This document shows positions 8,731 through 15,714 of a DNA stretch of 64,000 nucleotides, one piece after another. The DNA lies in the NCBI RefSeq assembly GCF_006717045.1, contig NZ_VFPH01000001.1, forward strand, positions 2,046,001 to 2,110,000, written 5' to 3'. A model generated the notes under the pieces. It saw only the letters and a program-made list of their open reading frames with translations, was not told the DNA's origin and made no database searches. How positions within the stretch are numbered: position 1 is the first letter of the stretch; the number at the start of each line of letters is the position of its first letter. This DNA comes from Pseudonocardia cypriaca (GTDB lineage Bacteria > Actinomycetota > Actinomycetes > Mycobacteriales > Pseudonocardiaceae). Made by a program: the position numbers and the translations under genes.

Positions 8731-9873
8731 TCAACTGCGTCTCCGCGTGGCCGTGACCGCCAGCTCGGCGAGCTGCGACGCGGCCGGCTCCTCGACGTCG
8801 GCGGCCGACAGGGCGTCCAGCGCCGAGCCGGTGAGCGCGGCGATCCGCTGCTCGACCGCCTGCACGGCGCCGAGGTCGGTGAGCAGCCCGCGTACCCGCT
8901 CGACGCCCGCCTCGTCCAGCCTGGGGTCGCCGACGGCGTCCATGATCGCCTGGCGTGCGTCGTGCTGCCCCCGCTGCTCCGCCCGCTCCACCGCGACGGC
9001 CACCAGCAGCGTGCGCTTGCCCTCACGCAGGTCGTCGCCTGCGGGCTTGCCGGTGACCTCCGGGTCGCCGAACACCCCGAGCAGGTCGTCCCGCAGCTGG
9101 AACGCCACGCCGATGTCGGCGCCGAACCGGCGGTAGGCGGCCACCAGGTCCGGCGGGGCGTCGGCGATCGCCGCCCCGAGGTGCAACGGCCGCTCGACGG
9201 TGTAGGCCGCGGTCTTGTACCGGTCGATCTGCAGAGCGGCCCGCACGGACATGTCGCCGGTGGACTGGTGCAGCACGTCGAGGTACTGCCCGCCGAGCAC
9301 CTCGGTGCGCATCGCCCGCCACGCGGGCGCCGCGCGGCGCAGGGCGGCGGGCGACAGGCCCGCGGCGTGCAGCATGTCGTCGGCCCACGCGAGGGCGAGG
9401 TCGCCCAGGAGGATCGCGGCGGCCGCCCCGAACCGGGCGGGCTGGCCGCGCCAGCGCTCCGCGGCGTGCTTGCGGGCGAACTCGACGTGCACGGTGGGAC
9501 GGCCGCGCCGGGTGGCGGAGGCGTCCATCAGGTCGTCGTGGATGAGCGCGCTGGCCTGGATCAGCTCCAGGGCGCTGATGGCGCGCAGCACCGCCAGCGC
9601 CTCGGGTGCCTCTACCGGCCCTCCCGCGCCACGCCACCCCCACCAGGCGAACGTGGGGCGGATCCGCTTGCCGCCGCGCAGGACGAAGTCGGCGAGCGCC
9701 TCGGTGGCTTCCCCGAACACCGGGTCGATCGTGCCGGCATCGGCCGTGCGGCTGCGCAGGTAGGTGGTGAGCGCCGCCTCGACGGCGGCGGTGACCTCGG
9801 AGCCGCCGGGGCGCCCCCCGTCACCGGAGCCGGGTTCCGGCGGTGGGTGGTGCACGGTGCCCGCGCGGCTCAC
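8731..9873 (-). CDS. idsA2: Polyprenyl (geranylgeranyl) diphosphate synthase, IdsA2-like
   Basis: Makes C15-C20 prenyl diphosphates from IPP and allylic substrates, here presumably GGPP for CrtB and possibly precursors of polyprenyl phosphate. The 380-residue protein shows the first Asp-rich motif LIHDDLMD, the lysine region LRGGKRIRP, and the second motif FQLRDDLLGVFGDPEVTGKPAGDD. First gene of the idsA-crtI-mptA-crtB operon. The start is set at GTG 9873 (MSRAGTVHHPP) with a G-rich stretch four to ten bases before; longer frames reach into the divergent metF promoter. The chain is slightly longer than mycobacterial IdsA2 because of an N-terminal Pro/Gly-rich segment. Confidence 0.9.
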   Translation of the reverse strand: MSRAGTVHHPPPEPGSGDGGRPGGSEVTAAVEAALTTYLRSRTADAGTIDPVFGEATEALADFVLRGGKRIRPTFAWWGWRGAGGPVEAPEALAVLRAISALELIQASALIHDDLMDASATRRGRPTVHVEFARKHAAERWRGQPARFGAAAAILLGDLALAWADDMLHAAGLSPAALRRAAPAWRAMRTEVLGGQYLDVLHQSTGDMSVRAALQIDRYKTAAYTVERPLHLGAAIADAPPDLVAAYRRFGADIGVAFQLRDDLLGVFGDPEVTGKPAGDDLREGKRTLLVAVAVERAEQRGQHDARQAIMDAVGDPRLDEAGVERVRGLLTDLGAVQAVEQRIAALTGSALDALSAADVEEPAASQLAELAVTATRRRS

Positions 9874-10026
9874 GGGGACCACCCCGATGGTCGGGGGCGG
9901 GGGAGCGGGGGTCGCGTCGAGCGGGCCACAGGGCGAGCGTAACCATGCCCCACCAGGCCCGCGAGTCGCCGGATCCAGGGAAGTCGGTACCCGCGGGAGC
10001 GAAACGGACGCGTCGGGCAGAGCGAC

Positions 10027-10032
10027 TACGCT
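10027..10032 (+). promoter_or_regulatory. Candidate -10 element for a leaderless metF transcript
   Basis: TACGCT fits the actinobacterial TANNNT -10 and ends seven bases before the metF GTG. No Shine-Dalgarno is visible before that start. This arrangement is typical of leaderless mRNAs. No clear -35 is seen. Confidence 0.4.
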
Positions 10033-10039
10033 CCAGTGT

Positions 10040-10942
10040 GTGAAGGTCACCCAGCGGATCAGCGGCGAGCGGCCCGTGTTCTCGGTGGAGTTCTTCCCGC
10101 CGAAGGACGAGGCCGGGGAGGCCGAGCTGTGGCGTGCGATCCGGCGTCTCGAGCCGCTTGACCCGGCGTTCGTATCGGTCACGTACGGGGCGGGCGGCTC
10201 CAACCGTGACCGCACGATCCGCACCACGGCGCGGATCGCCACCGACACCACCCTCGTGCCGATGGCGCACCTCACCGCCGTCTCGCACTCGGTGGCCGAG
10301 CTGCGGCAGGTGATCGGGGCCTACGCCGCGGCCGGGATCTCGAACGTCCTCGCGGTGCGCGGCGACCCTCCCGGCGACCCCCTCGGTGAGTGGGTGCCGC
10401 ACCCGCAGGGCCTCACGTACGCCGACGACCTCGTGCGCCTCGTGCGCAGGCTCGGCGACTTCTGCGTCGGTGTCGCAGCCTTCCCCTACGGGCACCCGCG
10501 CTCGCTCGACCTCGACACCGACCTCGCCCGGCTCGTAGCCAAGATCCGCGCCGGCGCCGACTTCGCGATCAGCCAGCTGTTCCTGGAGCCCGAGGGTTTC
10601 CTGCGGCTGCGCGACCGGCTGGCCGCCGCCGGGTGCGACGTGCCGCTCCTGCCCGGCATCATGCCGCTCACCACGATCCGCACGCTGCGGCGCGGTCCGG
10701 AGCTGTCCGGCGCGCCACTGCCGCCCGCGCTCGTCCAGCGGATGGAGCGCTACGCCGACGACCCGGCCGCGTTCCGCGCCGAGGGCATGGACGTCACCGC
10801 CGAGATGTGCGCTCGCCTGCTCGCCGAGGGCGTGCGCGGGCTGCACTTCTACACGCTGAACCGCTCGCTCGCCACGGTGGAGCTGGTGCAGCGGCTCGGC
10901 CTGGGCGCCCGCCGAGCCGCCCCGGCCCTCACGGGTTGCTGA
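10040..10942 (+). CDS. metF: Methylenetetrahydrofolate reductase
   Basis: Reduces 5,10-methylene-THF to 5-methyl-THF for methionine synthesis. The 300-residue TIM barrel begins MKVTQRISGERPVFSVEFFPPK with the catalytic Glu in SVEFFPPK, then VSVTYGAGGS, HLTAVSHS, NVLAVRGDPP (FAD/folate-binding Asp), ISQLFLEPEGF and LPGIMPLTT. GTG 10040 matches family N-termini; the upstream frame lacks conserved sequence. It is divergent from idsA, and its last bases overlap the end of the convergent lppM by 14 bases. Confidence 0.95.
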   Translation: MKVTQRISGERPVFSVEFFPPKDEAGEAELWRAIRRLEPLDPAFVSVTYGAGGSNRDRTIRTTARIATDTTLVPMAHLTAVSHSVAELRQVIGAYAAAGISNVLAVRGDPPGDPLGEWVPHPQGLTYADDLVRLVRRLGDFCVGVAAFPYGHPRSLDLDTDLARLVAKIRAGADFAISQLFLEPEGFLRLRDRLAAAGCDVPLLPGIMPLTTIRTLRRGPELSGAPLPPALVQRMERYADDPAAFRAEGMDVTAEMCARLLAEGVRGLHFYTLNRSLATVELVQRLGLGARRAAPALTGC

Positions 10943-11585
10943 CCGGCGGGTTGCGCGTGCGGCGGGCCAGGAGCACCACCGCGGCGGACGCGAGCCCCAC
11001 CATGGCGGCGAGCCCGAGCGTCCAGTTGACGGGCGAGGGGGCCTGCGGGTCGGGGTAGGTCACCACGGCCGAGAAGTCGCCCACCTCACCGGGCGTGAAC
11101 GTCCAGGCCACCTCGCTGGAGTCGGCGTCGCCGTTGGACTCCACGATCTGGCCCGGGAAGTTCATCTTGAGCTGGAAGTCGGCGCGGTCGACCGACACCG
11201 TGGTGAGGTCGACGGCCCCGCCGATCAGCACCCGGCTGCCCGCGCGGCGAATCTCGAACCGCACCTTGTTCCCGATGGGTCCGGCCGCCTGCGCGAGCTG
11301 AGCGGTCTGCTCGAACGTCAGCCCGTCGAACCGCAGCACGGATCCGGTGAAGCCGTCCTGGCGGTACGCCGACACGTCGACGTCGGACGCCAGGTCCGGC
11401 GGCAGCGTGATCGGCGGGCCCTTGTCGTCCGGCCCGGTCTCGGGGGTGGCCACCACGATCTGCCCGGTGACCGTGTCGTCTGGCTGCACCGCGAGCGCCG
11501 CCTGCACCCGAGCGCACCCGCTCAGCGCGAGCGCGGCGAGCAGCAGTCCGAGCAGCGGCAGGATCCGGAGGCGGGAGGAGGACAC
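10929..11585 (-). CDS. lppM: LppM family lipoprotein
   Basis: A 218-residue exported lipoprotein. Signal peptide residues 1-23 end in the lipobox LSGC with lipidated Cys24; a beta-rich LppM domain fills about 30-185; a single C-terminal helix (about 188-208) is followed by a basic tail, so the protein may be anchored at both ends. M. tuberculosis LppM (Rv2171) occupies the same place, next to the metF-like Rv2172c, and has been linked to phagosome blocking; here the organism is probably environmental and the function is unknown. GTG 11585 is the start. Its 3' end overlaps convergent metF. Confidence 0.85.
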   Translation of the reverse strand: MSSSRLRILPLLGLLLAALALSGCARVQAALAVQPDDTVTGQIVVATPETGPDDKGPPITLPPDLASDVDVSAYRQDGFTGSVLRFDGLTFEQTAQLAQAAGPIGNKVRFEIRRAGSRVLIGGAVDLTTVSVDRADFQLKMNFPGQIVESNGDADSSEVAWTFTPGEVGDFSAVVTYPDPQAPSPVNWTLGLAAMVGLASAAVVLLARRTRNPPVSNP

Positions 11586-11726
11586 GGGTGCATGGTGCCA
11601 AACCCGTGGCGCCGGGCCGTGGACCGTGCGCCCGCACGGCCGGGTCGTCCATGCGGTAGGTGGGCCGCCACACGCCGACTTCGGTGGACGCCGCTGCCGC
11701 GGTGGTGCCCGGTTCAGCTCGTCCCG

Positions 11727-13262
11727 TCAGGGTGCCGGGTCGCCGAACCAGTGGGTCGCGGCGTGCCGGAACGCCTCGCGATCCGGGTCGGAGTCGTCGG
11801 TCCAGGCGACGACGCCGTCGGGTCGGATCAGCAGGGCGCTGAAACCGAGGTCGTTGCTCACCGGCCCGGCCGCGTAGATGACCCGGCCTTTCCAGCTCGT
11901 CGCCGCGTCGTGCAGGCGCTGGTCGGTGGTGAGGTCGAGCGCCACGCCGTGTCCTCCGTGCAGCAGGTCGCCGAGGCGGGTGCCGTCGGCGAGCCGGAAG
12001 TCCGGGGCGGTCCGGCCGACGAGCGGCTCGTCGCCGCCGCGGTCGTAGCGGTGGGACAGTCCCGAGGTGCTGCGGTACACGTGGGTGGTCCCGTCGCGGG
12101 TGTCGAGCAGGTCGTGGACCAGCCGTCGCAGGGCCGGGGCGTTGGGGCCGGGGTTCATGGTCGCGACCTGGGCGCGTGACCAGTCGAGGATCGCCGCGCC
12201 GACCGGGTGGCGTTCGGCGGTGTAGGTGTCGAGCAGGCCGTCCGGTGCGGTGCCGTGAACGGTGGCGGCGAGCTTCCAGCCGAGGTTCACGGCGTCGCCG
12301 ATGCCGAGGTTGAGCCCCTGGCCGCCGAGCGGGGAGTGGATGTGGGCGGCGTCGCCTGCGAGCAGGATGCGGCCGTTGCGGTAGGTCGTGGTCTGCATCG
12401 CGCGGTCGGTGAAGCTGGAGGCGAGGTGGACCTCGGTGAGCGTCGCGTCGGTGCCGGAGACCCGGCGCAGGACCGTCTGGAGGTGCTCGCGCGTCAGCGG
12501 CTGCGAGCGGTCGAAGGCGCCGCCGTCGAAGTCCATCATGCCCAGGTGTCCCTCGAAGGGCGTCCGCAGGTACATGCCGGTCGGCGTCAGGTTGAAGCCC
12601 AGGTCCAGCTCCTGCGGATCGGCGAAGGTGACGCGAGCGGCGTAGCCGGTGAACAGCGGTTCGGTGCCGACGAAGTCGAAGCCCGCCAGTTCGCGCACCG
12701 TGCTGCGTCCGCCGTCGCACCCCACGAGCCAGCGCGCCCGGTGGCCGCGCCCGCCTGCTCGTGCCACGACGGTGTCGCCGTCCTGGGTCGCGGCCTCGAC
12801 CGGAACGCCCCGCATGATCTGCACGCCGAGCCCGACGGCCCGCTCGGTCAGCACCGCCTCGACCGCGTCGAGGCTGGTGATGATGCCCTCCATCGCCGGG
12901 CCGGGCAGCCGGAACGGGAGGGCGGCGGCGTCGATGCGGGCCGGGTCGAGCCGCATGCCCGCGAAGTGGCTCACTCCACGGGGAGCCGGCGGCTCGTGCG
13001 CGTCCGGGTCCGCGCCGATCTGCTCCCCGTCGGCTCCTGAGGCTCTCAGCAGCTCTGCCAGCATCCCGCGGCGGTAGAACGTCTCGACCGATCCGGCGTT
13101 CAGGCCCCGCATCCCCAGCGGGAGCGCCTTCCACGGCGATGTCTGCTCCCGCTCCCGCTCCCGCTCCCGCTCCAGCACCAGGACCGAGCAGCCCGCCAGC
13201 GCGAGCTCACCGGCGAGGAACAGGCCCACCGGACCGGCACCCACGATCACGACGTCATGCAC
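11727..13262 (-). CDS. FAD-dependent aromatic monooxygenase (PHBH/MhpA class)
   Basis: A 511-residue single-component flavoprotein hydroxylase of the group that includes polyketide hydroxylases and rifampicin monooxygenase. Seen: the Rossmann motif VVIVGAGPVGLFLAGELA, the DG motif region WLVGCDGGRSTVRELAGFDFVGT, GRILLAGDAAHIHSPLGGQGLNLGIGD split across the FAD-ribityl site, and a thioredoxin-like C-terminal domain (about 400-511). The GTG start at 13262 has AAGGAGG six bases upstream. Immediately after the first beta-alpha-beta unit the chain reads EREREREREQ, encoded by a hexanucleotide repeat. It is divergent from a TetR regulator with shared operators, so expression is probably substrate-induced. 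The substrate is unknown; detoxification or antibiotic modification is plausible. Confidence 0.85.
   Translation of the reverse strand: MHDVVIVGAGPVGLFLAGELALAGCSVLVLEREREREREQTSPWKALPLGMRGLNAGSVETFYRRGMLAELLRASGADGEQIGADPDAHEPPAPRGVSHFAGMRLDPARIDAAALPFRLPGPAMEGIITSLDAVEAVLTERAVGLGVQIMRGVPVEAATQDGDTVVARAGGRGHRARWLVGCDGGRSTVRELAGFDFVGTEPLFTGYAARVTFADPQELDLGFNLTPTGMYLRTPFEGHLGMMDFDGGAFDRSQPLTREHLQTVLRRVSGTDATLTEVHLASSFTDRAMQTTTYRNGRILLAGDAAHIHSPLGGQGLNLGIGDAVNLGWKLAATVHGTAPDGLLDTYTAERHPVGAAILDWSRAQVATMNPGPNAPALRRLVHDLLDTRDGTTHVYRSTSGLSHRYDRGGDEPLVGRTAPDFRLADGTRLGDLLHGGHGVALDLTTDQRLHDAATSWKGRVIYAAGPVSNDLGFSALLIRPDGVVAWTDDSDPDREAFRHAATHWFGDPAP
13145..13174. repeat. Five-copy hexanucleotide repeat inside the monooxygenase gene
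   Basis: GCTCCC is repeated four times followed by GCTCCA, encoding alternating Arg-Glu on the minus strand just after the second beta strand of the FAD-binding fold. Six-base steps keep the frame, so copy-number change would alter length but not truncate the protein. Confidence 0.9.
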
Positions 13263-13278
13263 GTCGAGCCTCCTTCTA

Positions 13279-13331
13279 TGGAGCGTCGCTCCAGTAATGG
13301 AACGGTACTCCATGTTGGATCGACGCTCCAA
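13279..13331. promoter_or_regulatory. Three tandem palindromic operators for the TetR regulator
   Basis: Three palindromes sharing TGGA-N7-TCCA: TGGAGCGTCGCTCCA (13279-13293, perfect), ATGGA-N7-TCCAT (13297-13313) and TTGGATCGACGCTCCAA (13315-13331, one mismatched pair). Centres are 18-19 bp apart. They fill the space between the divergent monooxygenase and TetR genes and would cover both promoters, implying autoregulation and co-repression. Confidence 0.8.
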
Positions 13332-13349
13332 GCCTGTGAGAATGTCGGC

Positions 13350-14084
13350 ATGGCCATGCGGACCCGGCAGTCACAGCGACGCAGGCAGGTGCTCACGCGG
13401 GAGCGCATCGTCGAGACAGCGGTCGAGCTGCTGGACGCGGTGGGGGAGGGTGCCCTGACGGTCCGGGCGCTGACCGGCCGCCTGGCCACCGGTCCCGGCG
13501 CGATCTACTGGCACATCGGCAACATGGACGAGCTGCTGGAGGCCGCGACCGACACCGTCGTCGCCACCGCGCTGGCCCCGCGTACCCAGCCCGCCGAGGC
13601 CGCGGGCACGCCCCAGGACGAGATCCGCGCCGTCGCACTCGGCCTGTTCGACGCGGTCACCGAACACGCGTGGCTCGCCGCCCAGCTCGCGGTGCAGCTC
13701 ACCCGCAAGCCATGGGGGCCGGTGACGTTGCGGATCTTCGAAGGCATCGGCCGGCCGGTCCGCACGCTGGGCGTGCCGCAGGGCGACTGGTTCACCACGA
13801 CCTCGACGCTCGTCCATTACATCCTCGGCGCCACCACCCAGAACTCGCAGGCCACCGGCGACGGCAGCGTCCCCGGGTCCGAAGCTGACCGCGCCGAGTT
13901 CCTCGACACCGCATCCAGGGCATGGCGAGATCTCGACCCCGACGACTACCCGTTCATCCGGGCCGTCGCGAACCAGATGCGCGAGCACGACGACCGCGAA
14001 CAGTTCCTCGCCGGCATCGACCTCGTCCTCGCGGGCGTCACCGCCCTCCACCCACCCGCCACATCGAGTCCTGCCGACTCGTGA
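13350..14084 (+). CDS. TetR-family transcriptional regulator
   Basis: A 244-residue repressor with an N-terminal helix-turn-helix: LTRERIVETAVELLDAVGEGALTVRAL, then GPGAIYWHIGNMDELLEAA. The C-terminal part resembles the TetR_C ligand domain family with large all-helical ligand pockets. Start at ATG 13350 (MAMRTRQSQRRR); ATG 13356 is equally possible. It is divergent from the flavin monooxygenase with three palindromes in between, so it most likely represses the monooxygenase and itself and is released by the substrate or a related aromatic compound. Confidence 0.9.
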   Translation: MAMRTRQSQRRRQVLTRERIVETAVELLDAVGEGALTVRALTGRLATGPGAIYWHIGNMDELLEAATDTVVATALAPRTQPAEAAGTPQDEIRAVALGLFDAVTEHAWLAAQLAVQLTRKPWGPVTLRIFEGIGRPVRTLGVPQGDWFTTTSTLVHYILGATTQNSQATGDGSVPGSEADRAEFLDTASRAWRDLDPDDYPFIRAVANQMREHDDREQFLAGIDLVLAGVTALHPPATSSPADS

Positions 14085-14121
14085 TCACGACTTGCGATCC
14101 GACGCCGGCGTCCCCGCGCGT

Positions 14122-14697
14122 TCAGCTGGACGGGGACAGGGGGAGCGTGCGGCCGAGCACCGCGAACGGGCGGGCGTCGCCGGTGAAGCGGTGCTGGCGC
14201 AGGACGTCCTGGAAGCCGGTGCGCCGGTAGAGGCGCCATGCACGGCCGGGGACGTCGGCGCCGTACTCGGGGGTGGACAGCAGCACGCGCGCGTTCGGGA
14301 CGTCGGTGAGCAGCGCCCGTAGCAACGACTCGCCGAGCCCGAGGCCCTGCGCGTCGGGGCGGACGTGCAGCTCGGTGAGCTCGAAGTAGTCCTCCAGCCA
14401 GCGCTGGGCCTCCGGGCCCGCGGTGGCGAGCCCGCGGCGCACCTCCTCGTACCACCACTGACCGGGCCCGCCCGCGTACCCGTAGGCGATGCCGAGCAGG
14501 GAACCCGCTGCGTCGAGCCAGCCGACCGCGCGCCAGCCCGGCCTTCGCACGTGCTCGAGCCACAGCGTGCGCCGGTGGCGCGCGGTGCTGGGGGGATAGC
14601 CCATCGCGGAGACGTAGACGTGCAGCGCCTCGGTGAGCCGGTCGGCGAGATCGTCCGGCCCGAGCCGGACGAGCTGGCGCGCCGGAGCCCTGGTCAC
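14122..14697 (-). CDS. GNAT-family acetyltransferase (Rv2170-like)
   Basis: A 191-residue GCN5-related N-acetyltransferase. The acetyl-CoA pyrophosphate loop is visible as RPDAQGLGLGESLLRALL (about residues 113-130), preceded by a beta strand FELTELHV and followed by VLLSTPEYG and a C-terminal YRRTGFQDV strand. The genomic place, one step beyond lppM, and the size match M. tuberculosis Rv2170, reported as a protein lysine acetyltransferase. The start is GTG 14697; an out-of-frame ATG upstream is closed by a stop. It is convergent with the TetR gene across a 37-bp gap. Confidence 0.85.
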   Translation of the reverse strand: MTRAPARQLVRLGPDDLADRLTEALHVYVSAMGYPPSTARHRRTLWLEHVRRPGWRAVGWLDAAGSLLGIAYGYAGGPGQWWYEEVRRGLATAGPEAQRWLEDYFELTELHVRPDAQGLGLGESLLRALLTDVPNARVLLSTPEYGADVPGRAWRLYRRTGFQDVLRQHRFTGDARPFAVLGRTLPLSPSS

Positions 14698-14786
14698 CCG
14701 TCCATCTCACCACGTCCGGGGGCCCGGGCACACCGCGGTGGCCCGGACTTGACGCAGAAGCCGCGGCACGCTTCACTGGACATCGG

Positions 14787-14802
14787 TCGAACATGCGTTC
14801 GA
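14787..14802. promoter_or_regulatory. LexA (SOS) box
   Basis: TCGAACATGCGTTCGA is an exact match to the actinobacterial LexA operator TCGAAC-N4-GTTCGA. It lies 90 bp from the GNAT start and 100 bp from the DUF6504 start, in their divergent intergenic region. Confidence 0.85.
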
Positions 14803-14878
14803 TCTCGACGCCCCGGTCGGTGGGGCGGGGGAAGCGCCCCGCCACCGGGTGCGGCGAACCGTGCCGGGGGAGGAGCGT

Positions 14879-14905
14879 ATGCCGGTGAGTGAGGGTGTGC
14901 GATGA
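14879..14905 (+). CDS. Possible 8-codon leader ORF upstream of the DUF6504 gene
   Basis: ATG at 14879 follows a very strong Shine-Dalgarno (GGGGGAGGAG, three bases before) and encodes eight residues, MPVSEGVR, ending in TGA whose ATGA overlaps the next start at 14902. The strong ribosome site belongs to this short ORF and not to the DUF6504 start, so translation of the latter may be coupled. It could also be fortuitous. Confidence 0.4.
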   Translation: MPVSEGVR

Positions 14906-15216
14906 GTCCGTTCAACCTCTTCGGATCGCGCCAGCCCACGCCGGTGCAGGTGCGGTGGCAGGACGGTGAGCCCGTCGAGTTCCAGCGCAGGCCGATGCGG
15001 CGCGGCCCGCGCTACCTGATCACGGACGTGCGGGAGCGTTGGATCGAGGAGTCGCCGTGGCCGTTCCCGTCGCCCATGCCGGTCGGGGGCGACCGGCTCC
15101 GGTGCTGGCGGGTGCTGGCCAGGTCCGCGGGCGAGCCGGAGGCGCCCGCCCGGGAGTTCGTGCTGCGCATGCGCGCCGGCCCCGGCGTGTGGGACCTCGT
15201 TCGGGTTGCCGACTGA
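14902..15216 (+). CDS. DUF6504-like small protein
   Basis: A 104-residue soluble protein. The pattern VRWQDGEPVEFQRRPMRRGPRYLITDVRERWIE, split as a beta-rich domain with conserved Trp and Tyr, and a C-terminal FVLRMRAGPGVWDLVRV strand resemble the DUF6504 family, which in actinobacteria is often found beside Y-family polymerase (ImuB-type) genes. No catalytic motif is visible. It is followed after 20 bp by the HEPN-domain gene and is preceded by a perfect LexA box, so it is probably part of the DNA-damage response. The family assignment is from memory of its pattern and is moderate. Confidence 0.6.
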   Translation: MSPFNLFGSRQPTPVQVRWQDGEPVEFQRRPMRRGPRYLITDVRERWIEESPWPFPSPMPVGGDRLRCWRVLARSAGEPEAPAREFVLRMRAGPGVWDLVRVAD

Positions 15217-15236
15217 GAGGCATGGAGGAGGCGACG

Positions 15237-15692
15237 ATGACCATCACGACAACGGCACGTGTGCCCACGCAGCGCACGGGGCCGGCGCGGGCCCGACCCG
15301 GCCCCGGTCCGGCCGCTGCGCCCACGTCCCGTGCTGCCCTGGGGCTGCTGCGCCAGGCGGCCGACGGGCTCGCGGAGGCCCACCGGGCCGAGGACCCGCT
15401 GCACCGCTACCCGGCGGCCTACCTGGCCGCGCTACGCGCGGGGGCCGCGGTGCTCGCGGTGCGGGCGCGCCCGCAGCCCCGGCGCGGCGCCACCCGCAAC
15501 GTATGGGAGCTGCTCGCCGAGGTCGCGCCGGAGCTCGCCGAGTGGGCGGCCTTCTTCTCGGCCTGCTCGGCCACCCGGGCGGCGGCCGAGGCGGGGATCG
15601 CCCGGCTCGTGGGAAAGCGCGACGCCGACGACATGCTGCGCCAGGCCGAACAGTTCGTCGGCCTCGTCACGGCGTCGGTTCCGGTGCGCTGA
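15237..15692 (+). CDS. SAV_6107-family HEPN-domain protein
   Basis: A 151-residue mainly helical protein. After a low-complexity Pro/Ala/Arg N-terminus (1-30), the family pattern is clear: YPAAYLAALRAGAAVLAVRARP, NVWELLAEVAPELAEWAAFF and a C-terminal RDADDMLRQAEQFVGLV. These actinobacterial proteins are classed as HEPN but lack an evident ribonuclease motif and have no known function; they are commonly found near the division cluster. ATG 15237 has GGAGGAG six bases upstream, which settles the start over ATG 15222. It lies 20 bp after the DUF6504 gene, likely one transcript behind the LexA box. Confidence 0.75.
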   Translation: MTITTTARVPTQRTGPARARPGPGPAAAPTSRAALGLLRQAADGLAEAHRAEDPLHRYPAAYLAALRAGAAVLAVRARPQPRRGATRNVWELLAEVAPELAEWAAFFSACSATRAAAEAGIARLVGKRDADDMLRQAEQFVGLVTASVPVR

Positions 15693-15714
15693 GTTCCGCT
15701 CGCTGATCGTGTCG

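Noticed and set aside
10929..10942. Overlap of the metF and lppM 3' ends as a possible frameshift or assembly error
   Set aside because: Both proteins end naturally and are complete; short convergent overlaps are normal in dense genomes.
15384..15404. R-x5-H in the SAV_6107-HEPN protein as a ribonuclease motif
   Set aside because: It lies in a variable loop and not in the expected helix position, and I do not recall it being conserved in the family.
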